64,000 nucleotides of DNA from Theocolax elegans (Eukaryota; Arthropoda; Insecta; Hymenoptera; Cerocephalidae), in the NCBI GenBank assembly GCA_026168455.1, contig CM047428.1, forward strand, positions 14,603,313 to 14,667,312, written 5' to 3'. A program made the position numbers and the translations under genes. Shown here piece by piece: positions 53,111 to 64,000 of this stretch (the first letter of the stretch is position 1; the number at the start of each line of letters is the position of its first letter). The notes beneath the pieces were generated by a model. It saw only the letters and a program-made list of their open reading frames with translations, ran no database searches and was not told where the DNA came from.

Positions 53111-56100
53111 CCTCGAGTATATACTTATATGTATGAGAATATACTTGTAGAATCTTATTTTAACTTTTATCGCAGACCGCATTTGTTCATCTTCCAGTAC
53201 CTCCGCGAATTTCGTTGCATTATAGTTATTATTTTTATTTTAACAATGATAAACGTATACTTACTTACGTAGTTTTTCAAAATATGTAATTCGAAAAATA
53301 TAATATATAGTATACCATTCTCCTTTGTTTACGTTTATTTACGTTTCTTTGTAATTAGCATTGGATAATTATACACGTGCCATTCGTATACATAATTTAT
53401 AAGGATAAAAAAAAACAAATTTACATATACCGAATTAAAATATTCGTAACAATGAATGTCTTTTTATGGATAATTGACGCATATATATAACCTTATTTTT
53501 CATAAACTCGTATGGTTAAAAGCAAAAAAAAACTCTCGTAAACAAAAAATAATTGGTGTTAAATTTTCTACATTAATTTATTAATTTCTCCGCGTAAACA
53601 CGCGTTTCTTTACGAAGTAAGTAATATGGGGAAAGAGAGAGAGAGAGAGAGAGAGAGGCACTTGTTCGTTAGCGCTTATCGCTCGAAACAATCATCTCTA
53701 CAAGTTGTGGCCTCGTTACATGTATAGATATTACACTATACCCACAATCGTACAGGGTGCACGTATACCAAGCGTTTTGCTTTATGCGCGTCGATTATAA
53801 CTATGTTGTGTAACTTACACTTTGTTTTTTTTTCTTCTTACCGAGCTATGATGTAAGGATTACATTTTTATTTTTATACTCTTGTACATTAAAGCTCTAA
53901 CAACTCGATACTAAACGATATTTTGCTTTTCCTTAGTATTTTATAACTTTACACGTGTTGTGGGTTAAGTATTTTTAAAACTTTCTTTTAAGGATCATTT
54001 GTCATACGGATAATGATTATAACAATTGAATTTCCCGCTTTATAGGTGATGTTCCCTATGTTACCGACCGAGCAATAATTTAAATATCACGATTGAGGGA
54101 AGCGAGTCGAGATGGCGTGTGTCAATCGAAAATCTGAGACGAATCGACGTTTTGTGTTTTATAGTAGCGTAAAGTATAAAGTAATAAGACATAATGAGGT
54201 ATTTTTATGAATTGTTAAACTATTGTTATTATGTAATACAACAGTTTGTGTTATATATTTTTTAAATGAAACACAAAGATCAGATAATGCATCGGTCTTT
54301 CGGATACCATGCAAGTTTAGAATCAGCAGTTTATATTAAAAAGTTTTTTAATTTTTAATTCGATTTTAAACTTTGATAAGTAGTTTATGCTTTAAGTAAT
54401 TATTTATTCATTTTAATATTGTCGAAACATTTGTAAAATAATGATAAATTAGAATTGGAGAACACAACTATAATCTTTACATTTGTAACAAATGCGGTGA
54501 TTTCCATTAAAAAAATTAATTTTCACGATACTTTTTTTTTATATTTTTTTTACATCTTGGTACGTTTTTTTATAATTTTATTTTCAAATATAAGTATCGA
54601 TGACGATGAATATTGTAAAAATAAAGTAAAAAACAGTAAAATAAAAATAAATGTCACAAAACGTTAGAAAAGGTATAGAAAAACTAAAAAGTGTCCAAAA
54701 ACGGGTGAAATCTTACGATTTCTAGTCTTTTATTACTATTTATTACTTTTACTATTTTTCGGTAGTATATAGGTACTTACGTAAATTTTAAATTTTAAAA
54801 TAAAGTTACGAATTCGTACGAAATGTTGTTGGAATGAGTCGCATAATAATTTTGTTACAATTGTACGTATTAGAAAATAATTGAGAAAGGAAAAAAAGTG
54901 AAAAATGTGTATTTAGTTACGAGTGAGGGAAGAAAATGATGATAAAAAGAAAGAAAGGAAGGAAAAGTAATGGTATCGAAATATATAATGTAACCTCGTT
55001 GAAATCTCATTAAAACGAGGAAGGGAAGTGCCGCGAGAAAAGTGTATAGGTATATATATATACGCGGTTCTCGCCTCTCGCGCGCGCGCTCATGGTAAAG
55101 GAGGACGCGCGCACGAGCGCGGCAAAGGTATAACGGGAAGAAAGGGGCGTTTTATGCGCGCTTCTCTCCTCGCTATTTTCGTGCGCGGGAGAGTAAGTAA
55201 GAGAGACGAGTCCTCGTCTTCGTTCTTGCCCCTGACTCTTGGAAGGAGAGCGCTGATCAGATTCTCGGAAACTCGTCCAGTGATTCGAATACTTTTTTTC
55301 TTTTTTTTTTATATTTCCAAGGTGCGATAAGGTGACAACATTTTTTCCAAGGGAGCAACACGCACGATTATGTCGGTTTTTATTTTAAACTTCGCGGTGA
55401 CTCGCACAAACACGATCCGTAAAAAAAAAGATGATACAATTTTTTTAAAACTCGCACTCGCATATGATTAACAGTGGATCGACAATCGTACAATATATAT
55501 ATATATATATAGGTATACAAGGAGTACGTACGAACGATACCCGCAAAATGTAAAAATATATGCATATAGATATACCTATATATAGTTGGAATAAAAATGA
55601 AGCCGTACGAGCGCGAAAGTATAAACAGGTATATAATGTAGAAAGAGGTGTGAAGAAAGTCTACATGGTTACACAGACACAAAGAGTATATATATATACT
55701 TATATACGAAGAGGAAGACGATTAATTATCGAGTCTCGCGAGATTGAGCAATCGTATATATCTTATAAAGAGAAGACCAAAAAATCTTCGAGGTGGGGAC
55801 GTGAAGAATCGGGAGAAAAATCGTCGTCGCCTTCGCGCGCACGTATACCGTTATATATGTATATAAGTATATATACACACGAGCGATACAAAAAAACGCA
55901 TAGTGAGCACCGGAGTTTTCGGGTATATATTCTTACAAACTGGGAGGATTAGGCGCGCGAGCCGAGAGCCTCGACCCCATTCGTTGCTGCGCGAAGCTCG
56001 CTGCGGAATGTATCACGAGCCGCATAAGCAAAACCTACCCGATTAACTGACCCCCCCCCCCCACTATTTTTTTTTATTTAATTCTCGAATTTCTTAATAC

Positions 56101-56748
56101 CACGTGTAAAACAACGATACGTTTTTTTTACTTAATCGCATTTAACAAGAAGATCAAAGTCGTCTTTTTCATTAATATTCTGAAATATAATTTTTAATAT
56201 TTGAAGCATCGTAACAACTTTTCGTTTACGTATTTTGACTTATTTATATTCGACGACCAATCTATTCTATATCAATATAGAAGAAAAAATGTAAAAAAAC
56301 GATAAAATTAAAAAAATATTAATTTGTAAATATAAAGTGATTATTAATTTTGTTTCTTAAAGAATAGGTTGATCTATAAGTTTGCGTTAAAGTGTGTATA
56401 CGACGTATTGAATAATTAATAGGATATTGTAATTATGACATATGTTTCGTGATAATCTTTTTAACAATAGAACATTTTTATGTTTAATACATTTGATTTT
56501 TACATTGCGTAATAAATTTCGATGGAAATGATATGTGTACGTTAAATATGTGTCTAACATTGAGTGAGAATTTTAATCAAATGACGGTGATAATTTAAAA
56601 ATTGAAAATTACGATTATCTTAAAATTATTTAAATACATAAGAGAATCGATCTCGATGTTCGTCGAGTTAACTATGAATGGAAGAAAATTTAGAAAAGTT
56701 TCATTAGTCTCTTAGTTTCGAGAGTTACCCTAGCATTACGCGCTCGAA
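53111..56748. other. Non-coding region upstream of GLG1
   Basis: No gene recognised. Includes a GA microsatellite (53635-53657), a CpG-rich patch at about 55060-55270 that looks promoter-like but has no convincing exon, another at 55800-56030, and a run of 12 C (56051-56062). Confidence 0.45.
53635..53657. repeat. (GA)n microsatellite
   Basis: About 23 bases of GA dinucleotide repeat. Confidence 0.9.
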
Positions 56749-56761
56749 AGGTCAGTGAACC
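56749..56761. promoter_or_regulatory. Match to ecdysone response element consensus
   Basis: AGGTCAGTGAACC fits the IR1 consensus RGKTCANTGAMCY exactly, an inverted repeat of nuclear-receptor half-sites with one spacer base, as bound by EcR/USP. By composition such a match is expected less than once in a 64-kb window. No nearby gene start is visible, so a role is unproven. Confidence 0.45.
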
Positions 56762-59700
56762 TAAAGAGCCACGCAGCATAAGTGTGTCAGGCTCAGGGGA
56801 TAATTCGGAATATTCCAAGAAATCCTTACAGAGCGTGACCACGGATAATTAGATAATTTATCCTAAAAACGTTACTTAGCAGGAATTAATTTTTATTCTT
56901 TATCCTTTAAACAAACAATTGAATTTTAATTTAAATTTTTCTTTTTTTCCGAAATCAATTATTGCCTCTGTGCATATACGTATATACTTATTATTTTATC
57001 GGGTGTGAAAACGCAAAACACTTTATATCCATGATTCTATATATTCTATGTATACTTGTTACAATTTGTGCGTTACCTGTAAATCGAATCAATTTTCCTA
57101 CGTTTTAGAAAATGAAAATATTAATGTAGTCGTACACAATGTATTATAGATGCGGTTAACTTGAATTTATTATTATAAATGGGTTAAACACATGGTTAAG
57201 GTATAGCTAAGTGGAAAGAAATTTTCTATGTTATAGATAGACTTTTTTCTTTGTACACTCGCGTTACAGAAATTAGATGATAATTCGTTGTGCCTATATA
57301 GCGATTGTTTGATACAATTACATTTTTTTTAACAACAATTAAAATTATAATTGTTATGTATAATTATCGATGAAAAATTTTTCTGTTTTTTTTTTCGTAA
57401 ATTATTAAAGTGTTTCCAAGATAATACAATTTTCTATGAATATAATATAATATAGAAAAAAGTAATGTGTCTAATCGATAATAATAATTTCTTTAGTTTT
57501 ATTTATCACCGCATCCTAAACACGTCCATATAAATATATATCTATTTTTTTAACAGCTCCAAATAAAATATCTCTATCAATTAAGTTACTTGTTTCATTG
57601 TCTTCGTTACGCACATAGACACATAAACATATATATTTCTTATGTGTATTAATTATGATATTTCATTGACAACATTGGTACGTACTGCACTTGGAACTAT
57701 AATTAATTTTGTTGTCACGATAGAAATACGTACATCAACATTCAATTCGACAATAGAGAAATAATTGTGTACTTTTAATTTGGAAATTATATTAAATTTA
57801 ATGTACACGTATAATAAACAAAGAATAATCCTATCTCAATATGTATTCTATTCAATAATGCTCAAAGCGCAAACTGTATAAATTATTTCTTTATTACGGC
57901 AAACGTCATATTATACAACAAGGCATATATTGTACAATGATAAATTATATTTCGAGATTTTATTACTGTTTAATTGTGATGGTTTCATAATGCATAATCG
58001 TGTAAGGTCGAATGTAACGACGAAAATATATAACCCATAATAGTGATGGCAATTATTGAAAAGTTTGTTTTAATAAAATAATAAAGTATATAGAAGGAAC
58101 CGAAGTCACGCGATTATACGGTGGTTCATTTTCCATTGTGCATTGAGCGCTCAAAGTGTTGGAGTTGTGACGCAATATTCAAATTGAACAGTTGGTTGAT
58201 AATGCACAAATTGAAAAGAGACGAATGAAAATATATAATAAAAGCTATAGGTATACCGAATAGTTAATCAAAGAGCATTAGGATGGACACTGCATATAGG
58301 TATATATATACGGAAGTGTCGCGTATGCTGGATTGAACGAGAAAGAACCTGGTAAAGATATAAATAAAGGAAAAGGTATAGATGTATAGGTAATATAGAC
58401 GGGTGAGTAAAATGAGTAGATCCGCCCCTGAAGTTGGCGTTTACGTAACCGAGCGCCGGGGCGAATCATCGCAGGAGCGTCGAGCGAGCGGCGCTCGCTG
58501 CTCGCCGCGGGAGAAACTCGAAAAGAGCGCGATAAGAGGGGAGCCGAGAGAGCGAGGGAGAGCGAGGGAGAGCGAGGGAGAGCGAGAGGGAAGGATGGAG
58601 GGAGGGAGGGAGGGAGAGGAGAAAACGTCGCTACGTCGAGGAACTCGAGGGGCCTATATACCTATACCTATACCTCGTTCCCTCTCACCGCGCAAGAGGG
58701 GCCCGCTTTATTTATTTACGCGCCGTGGAATCTCGCACACCCTCGACCGAGCGCACCTCCTTTTCGAACCGAAAGTCGCCGCGGGTTGTAAGCCTCGCGC
58801 TCCAGAGTGTGTCAAGGAGAGAAAGAGAAAAAGAATACACGCGCTTATATGCGCCATGGGGGAACGCGCAAATATATATATATACATGTACCATCAGAAC
58901 TCGATCGTCTCCGTGTTTTCAAATTTTAAAGATACACCTATGTATCTATATATATATATATACATGTATAATCTACCTTTTTCCTTAAATTCCGTTTCAC
59001 CAACAAGGGAGGTCTACGTGATATTCCTCGGCGGTTTTCCAAACAATTTTTTACGTTATTGGTATACATATACCTTCGTTACGTTTCACATTATGCACTA
59101 ATTCGTGATTTATAATTTTCTTTACCATTTGATGTGTATACCTTGTAAACGGTGGAGTTTAAAAACGAAAAAAAAAATCATTTTCCCTTTACGACGAGTT
59201 TTATGTTAACATTAAAATAATTGTAAACGCGGATCCCTATATATATCACGTAATTTGATCAAAATAATACAAAAAAACGTATATACCAAAAGGAAATAAA
59301 AGAAGCAACCCTTGTATATATCGAAAGTGAACCGGGAAACCCCAATTAAGAGAAAATCTAATAAACTCATTGACCTGAAAGAGGTATAGAGAAAAGGAAC
59401 TTTGGAAACATTTATCCAATAACCGAACGTCAATTAAAACGTCAAAGGTACCTATCACCTTACGCAGGATCCAATTAAAAAAAGAATCCTCCGCATAAGG
59501 TCATATATATATGTGTGGTATATACCTATAGGCATACACACACGTGCAGTGTATATACCTATAATACACCTACATACATACATATATATATATATCCTCG
59601 AAATTTAGTCGTTGTACACGTGTGCGTGCGTGTGCGTGTGTGTTGAGCATACGTATATATATGCCGGCTTGAATGAAAGGGTATACTGGAAATCCCCACT

Positions 59701-60469
59701 TCTCTCTCCTGTACCGTCCGCGCCCCGAGTTTTTAGATAAGGCGGGAACGACGACGATGGCTATAAGGAGGACGCGCGAGAGAGCTCCGCGTGAATGGCC
59801 GAGGCCGAGGTTGTGTGTGGGTAGTCTATATATACGTGCACACATAGACAACGGGCACGTATATACGTGTATATATAGGTATACATATATATGTATGCAT
59901 GGCCGCGGTGAATGACGCCGGGGATGACGCCGGCTCTTTTCGAATGGAGGCCGTAGCGATCGTTCCTTCGATCATCACGCCCGTATATACCTATATGTAC
60001 TCTTTTACATTTCATTCTTTAAGGACTTTACCTTTTTTTCTTCTCCTCCGTCTATACTCCGTCCATCCGTGGGTGGGTCATCGTTGCGAGCTTTTTAAGG
60101 GGCTCGTGGAAAATTGGTGAATTTCAGGCGATTATATATCTTTCGTGAATGATTTTTTAACCGTCAACAACAACAATAATACCGGCAATTTGTATATTTT
60201 TGTCAGCGTATTGTATACACTTCAACTTTCATCGTTACTGTTCGATTAACGATCATACACCTTAATTTTTGAAGCGTAGAAATTTAATAAACTTATATAC
60301 GTGTTCCTTCTGTATTACTCCGTACCATACAAGTTTATTATATACCGACTGAGCGGACGATTAATTTATTTATAAAGTGCGGTCACACTCGGCCGGTCTT
60401 GATATTATACGCACAAACAAGTTGCGCGCGTGTTTACGGAAATACAGGAATTTCATTGGTATAAGGTAA
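56762..60469. other. Non-coding region with promoter-like GC patches
   Basis: No convincing exon. 58400-58830 is GA- and CG-rich with repeated AGCGAGGGAG units and GGGA runs; the long frame there (58403-59101) is compositional. 59640-59950 is another CpG-rich patch. These could be promoters or first exons of a gene outside the window. Confidence 0.45.
58545..58620. repeat. GAGAGCGAGG / GGGAG purine-rich tandem repeat
   Basis: About three copies of a GAGGGAGAGC unit followed by (GGGA)n, a short minisatellite-like purine tract in a GC-rich patch. Confidence 0.75.
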
Positions 60470-60470
60470 A

Positions 60471-60736
60471 GTACCCAATACTTGGACAAAACGAAAAATT
60501 GGACCGAAAGTTGGACAATCGTTTGCATTAATTATAATTAAAACCATCTAATTATATTAAAATTATGTTACTTCGAGACTTTAATTTATTGTAATAAGCA
60601 ATAAAAGTTTTCGATGTTATGTTTTGTCTTTAAGATTGTCTAAGTTTAGGTGCTTTTCTAATCTCCACAAGGTAGTAGTTGGACACTAGTTGATTTGAGG
60701 ACGCGTGTAATTTAAATGTCCAAGTATCGGGTCAAT
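60471..60736. mobile_element. Possible MITE with CCCAATACTTGGACA termini
   Basis: ACCCAATACTTGGACA near 60472 is mirrored by TGTCCAAGTATCGGGT ending near 60734 (one mismatch), bracketing about 265 AT-rich non-coding bases. A further GTCCAAGTACTTA follows at 60741. No target-site duplication was identified, so this call is tentative. Confidence 0.55.
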
Positions 60737-61798
60737 CGACGTCCAAGTACTTACTCCGCACAAAAAATTGTGTCCATCTACTACGATTCTGTACGTAACT
60801 TTTTTAACATTACTATCTGTACTATTTTAATCGTGAATCTACTTGTTTTTCTAAAAATTAGTTAATTATACAGCGTACTAACGGTTCCATACAAAAATTT
60901 TGACATTATTCGTTAATAATATTAAAATAAATCCTCTAAAATTTTACCTTACATATACTGTTTAGTTTAGGCTTGTTTCTGCAAAATAAATGTTACCATC
61001 AGTGAACAATTACTTATATAAAGGAAAATTTGTACTGGTGCGTTTCATAAATTTTGCGATCAATCATTTTATTTGGGAGAACGATAAGGTCCTAAATGCT
61101 TGTAGTCGTGTTTAACGTAGATCGTGGATAATACCTACGATTTATGCTAATTTATTTTATATGTCTATGGAAATTCGCTACGTGCGCGTATATTCTCCAT
61201 TGGATCCTTAAAACCGAGTGGGAGTGCGATAGCATCATTTTACTAATGATGACGCCACGGAATTAAGTACAACGCGTGTTATTCTGCTGTTGTGGGGTTT
61301 TTTTCTTTTTTTCTTTTTTTAGATCAAAATAAGTTTCACGAGGTAAGTCAAAAAGTCAATTGTATTTTTCGTTCACACACAGTATTCAATGTATAATTTC
61401 AGAAAATTATCCTATTGTTTTACGTCCCGTTTCGATGTAACCCCCTTCTACTCGTTTGATGTGAAAATAGTCAAAATTTTACACCCCGTAACGCATTCTT
61501 GACATCCATCGCAAACGCGCTGACACTTCAAAAGTTGAATAATTTAAACTCTGCGTCAAAATTTATTCGGGTTATCGTTTAGACGATACTCTCGCATATC
61601 TATAATATTTCGCCCGTATCACCTTGTTCAAATTCAAAATCCTGTATAGTATAATAATTGGAAACTATGTGCATTCCTCCCTAGGAGTGAAAAAATAAAC
61701 CGTACAAGTAAAAAATGAAAAAAAAGGAGAATATGTTATAACTGGTAACCGGGAGGTTCGGTGTCTCCTCGAGCGTAGAAGGGGCACGCAAGGAGAGT

Positions 61799-61820
61799 AA
61801 GCGAGCGAGCGAGCGAGCGA
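61799..61820. repeat. (GCGA)n microsatellite
   Basis: About five to six units of GCGA in a CpG-rich patch; the same unit recurs at 62884-62905. Confidence 0.85.
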
Positions 61821-62883
61821 GAGCCGCTCGCGCGGTGAGCTCCTTACAGTGCATTGGCTTTTGCGCGCCGACGTCGAGAGCTGCCCCCTTGGCTTCCCCG
61901 TCACACCCCGTGCCTCGACAAATCGCGCTCTCTTTCCCTCTCTCTCTCTCTCTCTTTCTCTTTCTCTGTATATATACACGAGTCGAGCCTGACTGCGCCT
62001 TTCGTCAAACAGAGTACAGCGATACATATTCGGCTCGACTATTTATTTTTCACCTTTATTTTTGGGGTGGTTTCTTCCTATTTCCCGAATACATTACACT
62101 TTCAATTCACACATCTTTCTTTTGTTCGGAACGCTCGATTTTGTATATTGATTCGTTCGGTACAAAGAAAGTTTTTTTTTAATCTTGCGCTTGTACCTCT
62201 TAACACTCGTCTTAACATTCGCTTCCAACAAACGGGATTAATTATTTTTACAATAACATTGTGTTGAGATTACAAAGATAAATTTTTAATTGTAATGCGA
62301 TTTATTATTGATATATTTGATACTCAGGGATGAAATCGTAAAAAAATAATCATTTTGTTCCTGAAACAGTTACGTAATAGTTTTAATACACGTTGAAGTG
62401 CTGAATTACTGTATATTAAGGATCTACAGCACACAGAACGCAGTGTAATATTAAAATTTATTTCTTTTTAATACAAACATCAATTATTATTTTTCAATAT
62501 TTAAATTAACTAACCACAAATTATTATAACAATCTTTTAAAAATTACAATGAATGTTTAAATAAACGCCAATTAATTTTCATGTTTAAATAATTTAAAAT
62601 GTGTACCTGATAGGTAACTATTCAATTTTTATAAATTAATTTATATATATAGATTAGGATTTAAATTATGCAAACGAGTTAAATAAATATAATACTATGT
62701 GCATTGTAAATATATTAATAATAAAAATGTACGAATGGACGATTGTCGGTGACACGCACACATACACACACACAGAGATATACATGCATACACACACAGA
62801 CATTGGTTACGTAGATAAAAAAATCCGAGAATTTCTTCGGTCTGTGGCCTCAGAAAATTTGTGCCCTCGGTCTTTTGAAAGCG

Positions 62884-62905
62884 CGAGCGAGCGAGCGAGC
62901 GAGCG
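62884..62905. repeat. (GCGA)n microsatellite, second locus
   Basis: Five or so units of GAGC/GCGA, again inside a CpG-rich patch, 1.1 kb from the first. Confidence 0.85.
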
Positions 62906-64000
62906 CGCGTATACACTCGTCTCCTCGGAATCTCTCTCGACGTCTCTCACCGTCTTTCCCCCTTTCTCGGGTTTTGTGCCTCTACACTCCTTTCTCCCGC
63001 GCGCACAGCAAATCGAGGCTTTTCGCGCTCAGCGAGAGAGGAGCCCTTAAAACTCGCCCGAAATGTACCGCTCGTACTTTTTGGTATTAAACTCGCGTAC
63101 GCAACAAGGAAAAAGCACACGCGCGAGAACCCTGAGACTTTTTCGTTCTTCGGCGTTCGAGCATTTTAATTTTTTTCCTTTTTTTTTCCTTTTTCTTTTA
63201 GATTCTCACATTGGTTATACGTATATAGGTATATATATATAAACGAAATAAAATAATTGGGCCCATTATTTATATACAAAAATGAATCGTGGATGTCAAC
63301 TTTTTTTTTTCTTTTAAAGGTAAGTGGATATAAAAAGGTAATTAACTTTTATTTCAATTAGCAAAGTATATGTGTCATCGTTATACGTTTCGTAATTTTT
63401 TTAATTTAATTACGTAACGTATTTAATTTATACAGGTTTAAATTTCGTCCTACAATGCGCATGCAAAATTTCGAGAATCTTTTATTTGATGTATATATAT
63501 ATATACGTAATACGAATTTCTCTTGGTATCGTGCGTGAAATCTTTATAACCATGAAACGTGAGCGAAATGGGAGTTTGCGTTATACTCGTCAAAACTAAG
63601 TGTTACAATGTTCGTTGTATGTTTCGTAAAAAAAAATTAATTTTCGCACCATATATATATATATAGGTACTTTTTGTTTATTCGTCAATTGAATACGATT
63701 ATTGTCGTACAATGCAGTTATTATTACGCGGGAATTAACATTTTATACATCGAGATGATCGTTGAACAGTCCAGGACCAATAATTACGTTGTACGAAATT
63801 GCACTTAATTTATAGAAATACCGCGCGTAAGAATTACCGTAGAATAACGAATCGGTATAAATATATATAGATCGTTATCCTTAAAACACATTAAATTCCT
63901 TTATCGACCGAGTGAAAAATAAAAGAAGTGCAGGAACCACCAACGTGACTCTCCCCATTATAATGGGGACGTAGATTTATTTATCGCCGTATACCGATTG

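Larger units (their letters stand above)
60760..64000. other. Non-coding right end with two GC-rich patches
   Basis: No gene recognised. GC-rich, (GCGA)n-containing patches lie at about 61750-62030 and 62870-63140. Both look promoter-like (CpG-rich, CT-rich sequence nearby), yet no coding exon is associated with them inside the window. Confidence 0.4.

Noticed and set aside
56051..56062. Run of 12 C as a G-quadruplex
   Set aside because: A single homopolymer run without the four separated G-tracts usually required; more likely a simple-sequence slip.
58403..59101. 232-codon plus-strand open frame
   Set aside because: Its length comes from GA/CG-rich repeats lacking stops. The peptide is Arg/Glu/Gly low-complexity sequence running into TA microsatellites.

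Overview
The window is AT-rich nuclear DNA of an animal. It has multi-exon genes with short phase-conserved introns, GT-AG splice sites and conserved metazoan housekeeping proteins. The compact introns, the many small inverted-repeat elements and the CpG-tolerant GC-rich promoters in an AT-rich background suggest an insect, most likely a hymenopteran. That placement is an inference; no species is assigned.

Layout. 1-8.1 kb has no recognisable coding sequence and may be an intron of a minus-strand gene whose signal-peptide exon I place at 8099-8255. 8.3-13.2 kb is non-coding and holds a 677-bp foldback element flanked by TTA (11853-12529). 13.2-18.7 kb is MCM7 (minus, 724 aa, 9 exons). Its last two exons are tandemly duplicated as a ~1.45 kb unit that carries a 5S-rRNA-like SINE. 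The MCM7 promoter has E2F and DRE-like sites. 19.2-21.3 kb holds two foldback elements between the divergent genes MCM7 and bystin. 21.49-23.06 kb is bystin (plus, 430 aa, 3 exons), with an E-box just upstream. 24.1-25.6 kb is RNase H2 subunit B (minus, 305 aa, 5 exons), convergent with bystin. 25.7-35.5 kb is non-coding and contains a nearly perfect ~187-bp-arm hairpin (27284-27674) and a decayed LINE reverse transcriptase. 35.5-39.9 kb is a CTD small phosphatase (SCP/CTDSP-like, minus, 294 aa, 4 exons). 40-47.9 kb is non-coding, with a MITE at 43.25 kb. 47.9-52.8 kb is GLG1 / Golgi apparatus protein 1 (minus, 1128 aa, 13 exons). 52.9-64 kb is non-coding, with GC-rich promoter-like patches, a consensus ecdysone-response-element match, a MITE and a recurrent TATAGGTATA motif.

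Functionally, MCM7 (replicative helicase) and RNASEH2B (ribonucleotide removal and R-loop processing, with a PCNA-binding tail) belong to genome replication and maintenance, and bystin to 40S ribosome biogenesis. CTDSP acts on phosphorylated RNA polymerase II CTD or SMAD-type substrates, and GLG1 is a Golgi sialoglycoprotein. They form no operon-like unit; this is ordinary animal gene order. The most interesting content is the repeat biology: the 5S-like SINE duplicated inside MCM7, the hpRNA-like hairpin at 27.3 kb, and the foldback element in the MCM7-bystin promoter interval.
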